A stretch of 64,000 nt of DNA from Oligoflexia bacterium (GTDB lineage: Bacteria > Bdellovibrionota > UBA1018). Each line of letters starts with the position of its first letter. Position 1 is the first letter of the stretch. The DNA lies in the NCBI GenBank assembly GCA_014378465.1, contig JACMNQ010000035.1, forward strand, positions 58,965 to 122,964. Direction: 5' to 3'. Shown here piece after piece: positions 46,867 to 56,104 of this stretch. A model generated the notes under the pieces. That model saw only the letters and a list, made by a program, of their open reading frames with translations. It did not search any database and had not been told where the DNA came from. Made by a program: the position numbers and the translations under genes.

Positions 46867-47955
46867 ATGAAATTGATCCCCAGACCCCCAGGCGCTCGCA
46901 AGAAAAGTCTCAAAGCCCGACAGGTCGCCGGAGGCACGGGCGGATCCGGCAGCGACCCTTCCGGTAAAACCAAGAGTTCCGTCACACACGGTTATTTCAA
47001 GACGTTTGACGGAACCAAACTTTTCTACAGCATCGAGGGCAAAGGCAAGCCTTTGATCTTCTGTTACGGACTCGTCTGCTCCAGCCTTCACTGGACGTAT
47101 CAGATTGATCACTTCAAGGAGAATTATCAGACCATCTGGTTTGATTACCGCGGACATCAGAATTCAGAAGCGCCGGTTGACCTGGACAGTCTCACGCTCG
47201 AAAATCTTGCCAAAGATATCGCCTGCCTGATGGACGAACTGAAGCTGAAGGACGCGGTTTTCCTAGGCCACAGCATGGGAGTGAACGTCGTTCTTGAACT
47301 CTACCGGCAGCATCCGGAAAGAGTCGCGGGAATGATTCTGGCCAATGGGACTTCGACTCGGCCATTGGATACGCTCTTTCACGTCAATGCCCTGCAGGCA
47401 GGCTTTGATCTCCTTCGCAGGGCCAATGACCGATCACCGAAGCTCGTTTCCTTTCTCTGGAATCTGCAGAAGAACAATCCCCTCGCAAGAACGATGGTCG
47501 CGCTGGCGGGCTTCAATCCCCACCTGACTCCCGCTGAAGACATCCAGACTTACGTCAATCAGGTTGCGGACATGGATCCGGCCATTCTCATTCACCTCAT
47601 CAAGAGTTACGAGAACTATGACGCCACTCACTGGCTGCACATGATCAACGTGCCGACCCTGATCATCGCGGGTGAGAATGACAACGTGATCCCGCTTCGT
47701 CAGCAGGAGCTCATGCATCAGCTGATTCCGAACAGCCAGCTGAGCGTGATCAAGCATGGCAGCCACTGCCCCCAGATGGATCTTCCGGAACTCGTCAATC
47801 ACAAGATTCAGAATCATCTGAATGAAATGGGTTACGCGGCAGCCTTGAGGCCCCCGGAAACCCACGCGAAGCTGAAACCTGTTCCAGCCGCCGGTTCGAA
47901 AGCTCCGGGCCGAAGCAAATCCGTTCGCGAGCGAGAAGTTTCTCCCAAAAAATGA
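46867..47955 (+). CDS. Alpha/beta hydrolase
   Basis: 362 residues from ATG 46867. A basic, disordered N-terminal 35 residues and a basic C-terminal tail flank a complete hydrolase fold. The oxyanion region is 'IFCYGLVCSSLHW', nucleophile Ser is in 'FLGHSMGVNVVLEL', the Asp in 'IIAGENDNVIPLR' and the His in 'VIKHGSHCPQMDLPE'. Substrate not predictable. Likely co-transcribed with the XRE regulator. Confidence 0.9.
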   Translation: MKLIPRPPGARKKSLKARQVAGGTGGSGSDPSGKTKSSVTHGYFKTFDGTKLFYSIEGKGKPLIFCYGLVCSSLHWTYQIDHFKENYQTIWFDYRGHQNSEAPVDLDSLTLENLAKDIACLMDELKLKDAVFLGHSMGVNVVLELYRQHPERVAGMILANGTSTRPLDTLFHVNALQAGFDLLRRANDRSPKLVSFLWNLQKNNPLARTMVALAGFNPHLTPAEDIQTYVNQVADMDPAILIHLIKSYENYDATHWLHMINVPTLIIAGENDNVIPLRQQELMHQLIPNSQLSVIKHGSHCPQMDLPELVNHKIQNHLNEMGYAAALRPPETHAKLKPVPAAGSKAPGRSKSVREREVSPKK

Positions 47956-48054
47956 GATTTCACGGTTTCAGCAGCTCACTCGAACGCCATCGATGTAATG
48001 AATCGTAGCAGATAAAAAGCTTTCATTAACAAACATTTAATGAGGAACCCGACC

Positions 48055-48495
48055 ATGAAAATCGTTTCAATGCTGCTGATCACAATCGCTGTTTCAATGA
48101 CTTCCGTAAGTGCATTCGCGGACAATCTCAAGGCCATCACACCCGGATCCAGGAGTGCAACCGTTGCACAGAGCGCCAGTCTGGTGAACAGCGTCCAAAA
48201 TTTCATGATCAACGACTATGCATACAAGCTCGTCAACATGGACAGCGAGCTGAACGGTGATACCAGTTCAACCACCATTCTCATGGTCGGAGCCAATGGA
48301 GTCGGTGGCGCGGCAGGCTACGACGCCGCATTCCAGATCACTCCGAACGGTACCGACTTTTCTTTCAAATCGGCGAAACAGGAGGGCGACACCATCGAAG
48401 TCAAACTTTACAGCAGTACCGGAGAGGGAACGTTGATCACGAAGGTCCTGAAATACGATCCTGCCACTCAGACCTTGAGCGTGACGAAGAAGTAA
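48055..48495 (+). CDS. Small secreted protein
   Basis: 146 residues from ATG 48055 with GAGGAA upstream. The signal peptide (MKIVSMLLITIAVSMTSVSAFA) is clear. The mature protein is acidic to neutral, beta-rich and lacks Cys ('DFSFKSAKQEGDTIEVKLY'). No family recognised. It converges on the dehydrogenase operon with 2 bp between stops. Confidence 0.7.
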   Translation: MKIVSMLLITIAVSMTSVSAFADNLKAITPGSRSATVAQSASLVNSVQNFMINDYAYKLVNMDSELNGDTSSTTILMVGANGVGGAAGYDAAFQITPNGTDFSFKSAKQEGDTIEVKLYSSTGEGTLITKVLKYDPATQTLSVTKK

Positions 48496-48497
48496 GC

Positions 48498-50456
48498 TCA
48501 AGTCCCCGGAGTGATCGTCCAGTCGGACGACGGAAAGCGCCAGTCAATCCACTGCGTGGTATCGAGGCCTTCATCTGAGAGTACGCTCCTGAAAGCTTCG
48601 CAGCAGAGCTGGCCGTGACATCTTCCTTCACCCACGTGAGTGGCGGCGAGGACCGCTTCAGGCGACTGAAGCTTGCCCTGCCTGAGTCGATCGACCACTT
48701 CCTGCGCGGAAATGTTCAGACAGGGACAGAGTGAGCCTTCATATTTTTTCTGAAGCTCGGGAGTGGGCTTCGCATTTTCAATCTTGATGGCCATGCCCTT
48801 GTGAGTCTGGGTCTGACAGGCGAGCTTCTTGACACCGTCCACGGTGAGCTCACAAAGGCCGCAGCTTCCGTCTTTGCAGTAGAGCACATCCTCAGGACGG
48901 CTGAAGCCGGCTTCAAAAAGTGCCGCGGAGAGCGTTGCCTTTTCGCGCACGAAGCGGCGTTCCCCGTTCAAGGTGATTTCGACCTTCGGGGAGCCTTGCC
49001 CCTGGATGGACTGCGAAGTGATGAATTTCTTGTCGACTGCGGAATTGCCCCGCGTGCGTTTGATGCCGCGCACCTCCCAGATCAGGTGAGTCGGGACATC
49101 GAGTTCGACGAGTTGACCGGGCAGCAGATTCATCACCCGACCGGAACCGAGAGGCTCTCCCTTGCGGTTCAGAACGGTCGCATACTCACCCACAGTCCAG
49201 GGCTCGTGACCTCTCCACGAGAGGGTGAGCCGTGAAGTCGAGAGACTTTCATTTTCCTGCATCAGGATCGGGGTCGCGCTCGGGCAGGCCGTGAGGCAAA
49301 GTCCGCACGCCGTGCAGTCCATTTCCGTGAGGATCGGAAGCTGAGGAACCTTGTCCCCTTTGACGCGAGTGAAGTGGATTGCATTTTCCGGGCACGCTTT
49401 TTCGCAGAGGTTGCAGGAGATGTTTTCGAAACATTCCACCGAAGCCACCGCGCGGTGTTTGTGTTCGAGCTTGGGAGTGCCCGAAAAGTTTATGATTTCC
49501 CTGGCGTCAGTCGAGGAGATCCACTTGCCCTGGTAAGCCGGCAGAAAAGGCTCCTCGCGGTGACGCAGGTAACGCTTGAGGCGCGACCGGGCCCGCTTGT
49601 AGATGGACTCCAGCTCCTCTTTTCGGGAACCGAGATCGGCAGTCGCGAGAGCCTTGATGATCTTCGCCGCCAGCCAGCGACTTCGCTCTTCTTCAAACAC
49701 CCAGCCGTCATAATCCTCGTCAGGAGTCGCGAGCGCGGACTGAACCACTTCAAAGAGAAAGGAGCCGGGAGGGTACTCGCGCACCCCTGGGTATTCTCGC
49801 AAAGGTCCCGCGACCACGACGCGCCCGACTTCAAGGACCCGGATTCCCTGCTTGTCCTGCAGACGAAGCTCCCAGAGCATCGGCGCTTTCGCGGTCAGGC
49901 TCACCGGCTTGGCTTCGACGATTCTTCCACCCGCCATTTCAAAGCGGCGCTTCTCGACTTCCCAGCCTTCAAAGCGTTTGGCACCCCACTGAGCGTGACT
50001 TTCCACGCAGAGCACTTCGGGAGAACCCGTTGCAAGAAGTTCACTCCCGAATTTCAACGCGCGATTGCCTGTCCCCAGAATCACGATGGCAGGACCCCAC
50101 TGGATCTGACCTTCGGCTTTGAGTTTTTTCGCCGTGTTCAGTGGGATGAGGCCTTCGAGGTGACATCCCGGAAAAGGCTCCGGAATCATGGGAGGCAGGC
50201 TGTAGCGCACGATCGCCCGCGCATGGATGCGGTGAATTCTTCTTTGCAGGTCTTCGGCAAGCACCAGAGCTCCGGTGCCCGGGAGCGGAATCACGCCACG
50301 CGCCTGAAGAGTCTCGCCGCCGATCCAGCCCACACTGAGACCTGAATCCGCACAAAGTGATGAAAGCGCCCGAACTCCAGCCGATGGCCAGAGCTCCACC
50401 CGGGGACCGGCCACGAGAAGGACATCAAACTTGGAATCCCGGACGGAAAAACTCAT
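48498..50456 (-). CDS. Multi-cofactor oxidoreductase: FAD/NAD-like, 2x[4Fe-4S], [2Fe-2S] and BFD-like domains
   Basis: 652 residues. Residues about 8-250 resemble a pyridine-nucleotide-disulfide oxidoreductase half ('PAIVILGTGNRALKFGSELL'). About 345-415 is a bacterial ferredoxin with two 4Cys clusters ('CNLCEKACPENAIHF', 'CTACGLCLTACPSATP'). About 490-560 is a plant-type [2Fe-2S] site ('CKDGSCGLCELTVDG' and a later Cys). About 570-630 is a BFD-like [2Fe-2S] module ('LCPCLNISAQEVVDRL', 'GRCHGQLCC'). The parts match HcnA plus HcnB or the alpha/beta subunits of opine and D-amino-acid dehydrogenases, here fused with an extra 8Fe ferredoxin. Its start overlaps the next upstream gene by 4 bp. Confidence 0.82.
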   Translation of the reverse strand: MSFSVRDSKFDVLLVAGPRVELWPSAGVRALSSLCADSGLSVGWIGGETLQARGVIPLPGTGALVLAEDLQRRIHRIHARAIVRYSLPPMIPEPFPGCHLEGLIPLNTAKKLKAEGQIQWGPAIVILGTGNRALKFGSELLATGSPEVLCVESHAQWGAKRFEGWEVEKRRFEMAGGRIVEAKPVSLTAKAPMLWELRLQDKQGIRVLEVGRVVVAGPLREYPGVREYPPGSFLFEVVQSALATPDEDYDGWVFEEERSRWLAAKIIKALATADLGSRKEELESIYKRARSRLKRYLRHREEPFLPAYQGKWISSTDAREIINFSGTPKLEHKHRAVASVECFENISCNLCEKACPENAIHFTRVKGDKVPQLPILTEMDCTACGLCLTACPSATPILMQENESLSTSRLTLSWRGHEPWTVGEYATVLNRKGEPLGSGRVMNLLPGQLVELDVPTHLIWEVRGIKRTRGNSAVDKKFITSQSIQGQGSPKVEITLNGERRFVREKATLSAALFEAGFSRPEDVLYCKDGSCGLCELTVDGVKKLACQTQTHKGMAIKIENAKPTPELQKKYEGSLCPCLNISAQEVVDRLRQGKLQSPEAVLAATHVGEGRCHGQLCCEAFRSVLSDEGLDTTQWIDWRFPSSDWTITPGT

Positions 50457-51718
50457 TGCGGGATCCTCAGACTTTCGAACTGCTGACAGGCTTCACGAAC
50501 GGCTCTTGCCACGTGAAAGATCGGCCCATCGCCTGCGCACACGACTCGCGCGCTGTAGGATCCCTGAAGCAGAGAGAAACTTTCGACCTTGGGAGTCTGA
50601 TCCCATTCAAAGATGGAACGAGGACGCACGGACCTGACCGTGTAATTCTCCCACCCGAGAAAATCATGGCAGAGCCGCGAAAGACCGCGAAAGGAATCTC
50701 CGGATGCCCAGGTCGAAGCTTCGGCACTCACCTGCTCGGCGGACTTGAGACTCGCCAGCGCACCGGCACGCAGGACGGCGAGACTCTTGATCGGCGCATC
50801 ACTCGAAGGCGCTCCTTCAGTTTCGGCCCACGCCACCATGTTCTCAAAGGAGCCCACGATGGTCGGATCAATCGCTTCGCGCGAAACCAGAGACCAGTCT
50901 TCCCAGGTACGGACGCCGCGAGGAAGTTTCGGTACCACTTCATATTTCCTGGACTGAGCCAGCACCCACTTCGTCAGACGAGGAGTCCAGAAGACCATGA
51001 GGCCTTCTCGAAGCAGAGAAGTGTGAGAGGTCCCACCCGAACGGTACCGGACTCCATCCGCGGTGAGCTCAATCTGGGAAGCGTTCGTCACGACCCGCTC
51101 GGAATCCATCCGGTCCCGGATGAATTCGCGAAGACCGTTGCGGTACCGGGGCACATCGACGTCGCAGAGTTTCGGAAGGGAGATCCCCTTGGTCTGCAGC
51201 GAAGGTTCGGGCGCCGGATTTGAGTGACTGCCTCGGGTGCCCTGGGTATTTGAAGAACCCGGAAATCGGTGATAGGCGACGGCTCCATCGAGAGACTGGG
51301 GATTGAAGCCCGCATCCGCGCTTCGCAGATAAAGGTCCTCGATCTCCTGCCAGTCCTGCACACGCTGAGTGCGCTGCCGATGATCGAGCGATTGAACCCA
51401 CAGGCGCTGCCGCGAGCGGACGTGCGGGGCGAAGCGGTCCTGATACCCTTGCGCTGGCCAGAGCTCGATCGCACCGGGAAAATGCGGCCTCAGGTTGGCC
51501 AGCACGTTTTCCGGAAGACTCTGTCTGACTTGATCCAGGCTGATTCCCTGCGTGGCCGCAGGCCAGAGCGGATCGAGTGAGAGTTCAGAATTTTCACTGA
51601 AAAAATCCCATTCCGGGTTCAGAATGAGGACGGACTTGCCTTCGGCCAGAAAAGTGCTCGCAGCCAGCAGTGGGGCAATCCCAGTACCGAGTAAGGCAAC
51701 ATCACTATCTGACGGCAT
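50453..51718 (-). CDS. FAD-dependent oxidoreductase, probable dehydrogenase catalytic subunit
   Basis: 421 residues. The N-terminal dinucleotide fold 'VALLGTGIAPLLAASTFL' followed by 'SVLILNP' is characteristic; the GxG motif is slightly altered (Gly-Thr-Gly-Ile-Ala-Pro). The C-terminal part has 'VVCAGDGPIFHVARAVREA', consistent with FAD binding. The middle is divergent with a possible disordered insert near residues 168-190. Paired with the Fe-S fusion protein by a 4-bp overlap, it probably oxidises an amine, amino acid or similar small molecule and passes electrons through the iron-sulfur partner. Confidence 0.72.
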   Translation of the reverse strand: MPSDSDVALLGTGIAPLLAASTFLAEGKSVLILNPEWDFFSENSELSLDPLWPAATQGISLDQVRQSLPENVLANLRPHFPGAIELWPAQGYQDRFAPHVRSRQRLWVQSLDHRQRTQRVQDWQEIEDLYLRSADAGFNPQSLDGAVAYHRFPGSSNTQGTRGSHSNPAPEPSLQTKGISLPKLCDVDVPRYRNGLREFIRDRMDSERVVTNASQIELTADGVRYRSGGTSHTSLLREGLMVFWTPRLTKWVLAQSRKYEVVPKLPRGVRTWEDWSLVSREAIDPTIVGSFENMVAWAETEGAPSSDAPIKSLAVLRAGALASLKSAEQVSAEASTWASGDSFRGLSRLCHDFLGWENYTVRSVRPRSIFEWDQTPKVESFSLLQGSYSARVVCAGDGPIFHVARAVREACQQFESLRIPQ

Positions 51719-52952
51719 CCACCAGACTTCCCATCACTCGCTTCATCGCGGTGAGAATCTGAGCCTTTTTATACTCGCTGTGAGCGCTGCGGCCCTTCTC
51801 GTTCTCTTCAGCACTCTTCTCATCGACGATCTGAACTTCGAATGGATAGAAGAAACGCACTTCCTTCTGCAGGTACTTGAGATCCACGCGTTCGACGATC
51901 TTGCCAACATCCTCGCTGAGCGGGCCGGCCTTGGCCAGAGCCTTGAGCTCCTTGAGGTCATTGTAGAGCGGGTTCTGCAGTTTGATCAGTTGACGGCAGG
52001 TGAACTGGATCGCACGGTAAAATTCACTCGTGTGCGGATTCTCGGGATTCACGAAGGGAGGATGTGCCGCTTCTTCGAGCTCCGCCATGAAAGCTTCAGC
52101 CGACATCTCCTTGCGCTCAGAAAGCAGCAAAGTATCGGTCAGGCGCGCGCGGAACGCTTCGAGATCAATCAGGGTATTTCTGGAACGGCTCGGCTTGATG
52201 TTCGGAGCCATCACGATCATCGAATCCGCCAGGTACTTCACGATTTGAAGCGCACCCAGGCGATTGACCGTCACGAAACGGATCCCGACGCGGTCAAAGA
52301 TGTCTTCGGCCACATTCTCCGGCTTGTGCAAAAGCTTCAGGAGGGTGGAGTCGCGCGACTTCTTGGGTTTGGTTTCAAAGGCGGCGAGATCCACACGGTT
52401 CGGGTCATCATGACGCTCTCCGAGAAAAAGGCGGCCGTCTTCATCCCGGTGAATGAGTTTGTAGAATCGGTCAAAAATCTGTTTTTGAATGTCAGAGAAA
52501 TAACTTGAACGCAGATCCTGATCCACGTGAGCGATCGTGTGCATCACTTTGAGCAGACTGCAGGCCCAGTTGCGGAGGAGCTGACCCTGGGTGTCCGGAC
52601 TCTGGCCCGGGTAAGTCAGGCTGGCCATCAGAAAGAGATCTCGCACATTCGTCAGTTCAAGAATCTTGCGGGGAACTTCGAGCTTCAGACCTTCCGGATT
52701 TTCGGGCTGCAGAAAGTAGCGACGGATGAAATTGAGCGCTTCGTGAAAGTGCCCGAAGACTTCAGCCCCTTCAATCGGGTTTTCGAGATCAAAACCGTAG
52801 CTCTTGAGAAACCGGTCCGCATCAGCGAGGGTCTCCGTGTTGAAACCATGAGCCGAATCAATCGACGAACGTCCGTTGATGATGATGTCGAGGACTTCGA
52901 AGCGAAAGCCGAATTTCTTCCGCAAACTGTCCAGTGTCTGATTCTCAGCCAT
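51705..52952 (-). CDS. Uncharacterised conserved-looking protein, possibly RelA/SpoT-related
   Basis: 415 residues from ATG 52952; a GTG four codons upstream with AAGGGGAA just before it is an alternative. Soluble and mostly helical. 'DIFDRVGIRFVTVNRLGALQ' resembles the RelA/SpoT synthetase segment around its conserved Asp-x-x-Gly-x-Arg, and 'FYPFEVQIVDEKSAEEN' could be the following strand with Glu-x-Gln. It may belong to the TIGR04552-type group seen in deltaproteobacterial lineages, but this is memory-based. It overlaps the oxidoreductase start by 14 bp and leads that operon. Confidence 0.65.
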   Translation of the reverse strand: MAENQTLDSLRKKFGFRFEVLDIIINGRSSIDSAHGFNTETLADADRFLKSYGFDLENPIEGAEVFGHFHEALNFIRRYFLQPENPEGLKLEVPRKILELTNVRDLFLMASLTYPGQSPDTQGQLLRNWACSLLKVMHTIAHVDQDLRSSYFSDIQKQIFDRFYKLIHRDEDGRLFLGERHDDPNRVDLAAFETKPKKSRDSTLLKLLHKPENVAEDIFDRVGIRFVTVNRLGALQIVKYLADSMIVMAPNIKPSRSRNTLIDLEAFRARLTDTLLLSERKEMSAEAFMAELEEAAHPPFVNPENPHTSEFYRAIQFTCRQLIKLQNPLYNDLKELKALAKAGPLSEDVGKIVERVDLKYLQKEVRFFYPFEVQIVDEKSAEENEKGRSAHSEYKKAQILTAMKRVMGSLVDAVR

Positions 52953-53120
52953 TTGCCCGTTCACTTCCCCTTGAGTCTTTGGCTGGAGTCTAGTCCCAGG
53001 AGATCATCCCTCACAAGCTTAAAAACCAATGCAATGCACCATGGTTGTCGTGACTTCCCGTGTGCAGAATCTTCTTTTAACTGGTCGCATGCTTCAGGCC
53101 TTGATACCGATCAGGACGCC

Positions 53121-53537
53121 ATGGCCAAGACTTATCGATCCACTTTGAAAGTACGCGGTTACGAGCTCGACAGCTTCGGGCATGTCAATCACGCCGTCTA
53201 TGTTTCGTACATGGAACACGCGCGCTGGGAAATGCTCGCTGCTGAAGGCATCACCCTCAAGAAATTTCAGGAATGGAAGCGTTTTCCGGTGATCGCCGAG
53301 CTCGAAGCGAAGTACCTGAGACCGACTTACATCGACGACACGCTGGAAGTTCAATCCAAAGTCATTGAGAACACGAAGACGAGCTTCATCATTCAGCAGA
53401 CCATTTATAAAGGCGACGTCCCGGTCCTCCTGGGAAAAGTCCGAGTGGTCACGGTGGATGAAACGGGTCGCCCCGCCGCCATGCCCTCAGGCATTGATCT
53501 GCTCTGGACTCAGCCTGAAGAAGGAAGTGGCGATTGA
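53121..53537 (+). CDS. YbgC/4HBT-type acyl-CoA thioesterase
   Basis: 138 residues from ATG 53121 with CAGGA upstream; the much longer frame to 52527 is antisense to the preceding gene. A single hot-dog domain with 'DSFGHVNHAVYVSYMEHARW', containing the Asp and His of the 4-hydroxybenzoyl-CoA thioesterase family. It hydrolyses acyl-CoA; in many bacteria YbgC sits with envelope genes. Overlaps pgpA by 4 bp. Confidence 0.92.
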   Translation: MAKTYRSTLKVRGYELDSFGHVNHAVYVSYMEHARWEMLAAEGITLKKFQEWKRFPVIAELEAKYLRPTYIDDTLEVQSKVIENTKTSFIIQQTIYKGDVPVLLGKVRVVTVDETGRPAAMPSGIDLLWTQPEEGSGD

Positions 53538-54115
53538 GCGCGACCACACGCTACACCGGCCGCCGCACGATTCACTGGGACCGCCTCAAGGGAACTCGCG
53601 CTTATACGGCGATTGCCGTGGCAACTGCCGGGGGTGCGGGACTTCTGCCCAAAGCACCGGGTACCTTCGGAGCACTGGTCGGCGTTCCAATCGCTTATTT
53701 CACGAACGGAGCACCCGTCGAAGCGCGCGTGGCGCTGTGGACTTTCCTGCTCGTCATCGGCACCTGGTCCTCCAAGGTCTTTGATGAAATCATGAATTCC
53801 AAGGACAACCAGAACATCGTGATCGACGAAGTCGTCGGACTTGGCATCACCGCCTGGGCCGCAGGCACGCATCCTCTGACCCTTCTCGCTTCTTTCATCG
53901 CGTTCCGATTCTTCGACATCGTGAAACCGTTTCCGGTCCGACAAGTGGACACCTGGTCTCACAAGAAGGCTTCTTCAAAAAATCCAGCCAACACCCCTGG
54001 CTCCCAGGCGCCCCTCTGGTGGGGTGGCTTTGGTGTGATGGCTGACGACGTGCTTGCGGGCTTTCAAGGGCTGCTCGTCATTCTCCTTTTACAACATTAT
54101 GGAATCGTCCCTTAA
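53534..54115 (+). CDS. pgpA: Phosphatidylglycerophosphatase A
   Basis: 193 residues starting at a TTG that overlaps the thioesterase stop. PgpA removes phosphate from phosphatidylglycerophosphate at the inner membrane. Conserved segments are 'GAGLLPKAPGTFGALVGVP', 'NIVIDEVVGLGITAW' and 'FRFFDIVKPFPVRQVD', with hydrophobic helices between. The N-terminal 25 residues are basic and variable. Its 3' end overlaps cinA by 17 bp. Confidence 0.93.
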   Translation: MSATTRYTGRRTIHWDRLKGTRAYTAIAVATAGGAGLLPKAPGTFGALVGVPIAYFTNGAPVEARVALWTFLLVIGTWSSKVFDEIMNSKDNQNIVIDEVVGLGITAWAAGTHPLTLLASFIAFRFFDIVKPFPVRQVDTWSHKKASSKNPANTPGSQAPLWWGGFGVMADDVLAGFQGLLVILLLQHYGIVP

Positions 54116-54665
54116 AAAGTCCCTGCAAAAGTGCCTTGAGCAGGAAGCTCGCGCACTTGCACGTGTGCTGAAGAAGCACGAAATGCGGATTGTTTTCGCC
54201 GAAAGCTGTACGGGCGGGCTCATCGCCGCGACGCTTGCGCAGATTCCAGGAATTTCAGACCACTTCTGTGGTTCAGCGGTCGTCTATCGCAACGCGACCA
54301 AGAATCAGTGGCTCGGTGTCACTTCTCGCTCTCTCGAAAAGTGGGGTGCAGTCAGTCGTGAAGTGTCCATCCAGATGGCCAAAGGAGTTTTGAAGAAGAC
54401 TCGCGAAGCGCAAATTTCAGCGAGTATCACAGGGTTTTTGGGCCCTTCTGGACCGAAAAAAGAACTCGGACACGCTTTCATCAGCATCGCGATTCGCGGA
54501 AGCAAGCAAGTCATAACGCAAGAGCTCTGGTTAATGCACCGCAAGGGACTTACGCATAATATTCGCACGAAAAGGCAGTTGTTGGCTTCTCACGCAGTTT
54601 TGAACATGGTACGTTCTCTGCTCAAGAGCGGTTCACAACAGAAACGCACGCTGAAATCAGGATGA
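54099..54665 (+). CDS. CinA C-terminal domain protein (NMN amidohydrolase-like, PncC)
   Basis: 188 residues from ATG 54099. Only the C-terminal deamidase domain of CinA is present. 'RIVFAESCTGGLIAATLAQI', 'FCGSAVVYRNATKNQWLGV' and 'ASITGFLGPSG' match PncC, which converts NMN to nicotinic acid mononucleotide in NAD recycling. In 'SITGFLGPSG' the usual Ala-Gly-Pro is Phe-Leu-Gly-Pro, a small deviation. Located just before recA, as in many bacteria. Confidence 0.9.
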   Translation: MESSLKKSLQKCLEQEARALARVLKKHEMRIVFAESCTGGLIAATLAQIPGISDHFCGSAVVYRNATKNQWLGVTSRSLEKWGAVSREVSIQMAKGVLKKTREAQISASITGFLGPSGPKKELGHAFISIAIRGSKQVITQELWLMHRKGLTHNIRTKRQLLASHAVLNMVRSLLKSGSQQKRTLKSG

Positions 54666-54739
54666 CTTCGGCCAATCAAAAGATCCTCCAGCAACTGGTC
54701 GATCAAGAGCCCGGGAAGGCACAATCACTCCCTCGCTGA
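54662..54739 (+). CDS. Possible 25-codon leader ORF before recA
   Basis: ATG 54662 overlaps the cinA stop as ATGA, allowing translational coupling. The product is MTSANQKILQQLVDQEP plus 8 residues, ending at 54739 inside the first arm region of the recA leader hairpin. Coding status unproven. Confidence 0.25.
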   Translation: MTSANQKILQQLVDQEPGKAQSLPR

Positions 54740-54755
54740 AACAGGCGAGAGGGAG
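54728..54755 (+). promoter_or_regulatory. recA leader hairpin
   Basis: CTCCCTCGC and GCGAGAGGGAG pair with a 2-base bulge and an 8-base loop. There is no T-run; the ribosome site AGAAGGA follows 3 bases later. No standard CTGT-N8-ACAG LexA box was seen in 54666-54772. Confidence 0.45.
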
Positions 54756-54772
54756 AGAAGGACAGACTGAGA

Positions 54773-56029
54773 ATGGCAACAGAACACAAAAGCATGGGCG
54801 GCGGAGTGGACAGCAGCGCACAGAAGAACAAGGCGATCGAGCTCGCGGTTCAGGCTATTGAGAAGCAATTTGGAAAAGGATCCATCATGCGCCTGGGCGA
54901 ATCGGAATCCCTCGTCGGAGCGGACATCCCTTCGATTCCAACTGGCTCACTCAGTCTGGACATTGCCCTCGGCATTGGCGGACTTCCTCGCGGCCGTATC
55001 GTTGAAATTTATGGACCGGAAGCTTCCGGTAAAACCACTCTGACCCTTCACGCGATCGCTGAATGTCAGAAACAGGGCGGCATTGCTGCATTTGTGGATG
55101 CTGAGCATGCACTGGATGTGAACTATGCCCGCAAGCTCGGTGTGCGTACGGATGATCTTCTGATTTCCCAGCCCGACACCGGTGAGCAGGCTCTCGAAAT
55201 CGCAGATATGCTCGTTCGCTCCGGTGGCGTGGATCTCCTGGTCGTCGATTCCGTGGCGGCACTCGTGCCTCGCGCGGAAATCGAAGGCGAAATGGGAGAT
55301 TCCCACATGGGTCTTCAGGCTCGTTTGATGTCCCAGGCTCTGCGTAAGCTGACCGGTACCATCAATCGCTCCAAGACCCTGGTGATCTTCATCAATCAGA
55401 TCCGCATGAAGATCGGCGTGATGTTCGGAAATCCAGAAACCACCACTGGCGGTAACGCTCTGAAGTTCTATGCTTCAGTTCGTATGGACATCCGTCGTAT
55501 CGCAGCGATCAAGGACGGAGACAACGTCATTGGAAATCGTACCCGAGTGAAAGTCGTCAAGAACAAGATGGCTCCTCCGTTCAAGGAAGTCGAATTCGAC
55601 ATCCTCTACGGTGAAGGCATCTCTCGTGAAGGCGATCTGCTCGATCTCGGGGCCAATCTCGGAGTCATTGAGAAGAGCGGCACCTGGTACACTTACAAGG
55701 ATGAGCGTCTCGGCCAAGGCCGCGACAATTCCCGCAACTACTTGAAAGAGCGCCCTGAAATGATGGCCACGATCCGCAAGGAAGTTCTCATCAAGGCAGG
55801 CATCGGCAAATCTCCAGCCACGGGCGTCAATGCCCAAGCCGGAGCATTGGCTGCTGAAAACGCTTTGGCTGCAACGAAAGATGCTAAATCTCTCACTGCA
55901 GCAGGCGCTGCCGGAGTGAGCCTCAATGCCGCTGACGCTGCAAAAGCGAAAGCCGGAACCGGCGCTCTGAGCAAAACTGCTCCGGCTCTGGTTTCCAAGG
56001 CTCCTGCTTCTCCATCCGCAAAGAAATAA
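54773..56029 (+). CDS. recA: Recombinase RecA with Ala-rich C-terminal extension
   Basis: 418 residues against about 350 for typical RecA. The ATPase core has Walker A '[16 protein letters not shown]', Walker B '[19 protein letters not shown]', L2 '[17 protein letters not shown]' and the preceding '[20 protein letters not shown]'. The last 70 residues are almost only Ala, Lys, Gly, Ser and Thr ('[14 protein letters not shown]'), replacing the usual acidic tail, so the extension is basic. In E. coli the acidic tail restrains DNA binding; a basic tail may act differently. A terminator follows. Confidence 0.97.
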   Translation: MATEHKSMGGGVDSSAQKNKAIELAVQAIEKQFGKGSIMRLGESESLVGADIPSIPTGSLSLDIALGIGGLPRGRIVEIYGPEASGKTTLTLHAIAECQKQGGIAAFVDAEHALDVNYARKLGVRTDDLLISQPDTGEQALEIADMLVRSGGVDLLVVDSVAALVPRAEIEGEMGDSHMGLQARLMSQALRKLTGTINRSKTLVIFINQIRMKIGVMFGNPETTTGGNALKFYASVRMDIRRIAAIKDGDNVIGNRTRVKVVKNKMAPPFKEVEFDILYGEGISREGDLLDLGANLGVIEKSGTWYTYKDERLGQGRDNSRNYLKERPEMMATIRKEVLIKAGIGKSPATGVNAQAGALAAENALAATKDAKSLTAAGAAGVSLNAADAAKAKAGTGALSKTAPALVSKAPASPSAKK

Positions 56030-56076
56030 GTTCGCTTCGAGCGCTGTCAGCCTCGAGTGAAACCTGAAAATAGAGA

Positions 56077-56104
56077 GGGGGCTCCGCAAGGGGCTCCCTT
56101 TTCT
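56077..56104 (+). terminator. recA terminator
   Basis: GGGGGC (56077-56082) pairs with GCTCCC (56093-56098), one G-U included, followed by TTTTCTCGTT. Confidence 0.55.

Noticed and set aside
49374..50345. 323-codon frame antisense to the Fe-S oxidoreductase
   Set aside because: No motif; opposite strand has unmistakable ferredoxin Cys patterns.
52527..53120. N-terminal extension of the thioesterase frame
   Set aside because: Antisense to the 51705 gene; thioesterase homology begins at ATG 53121 with its own ribosome site.
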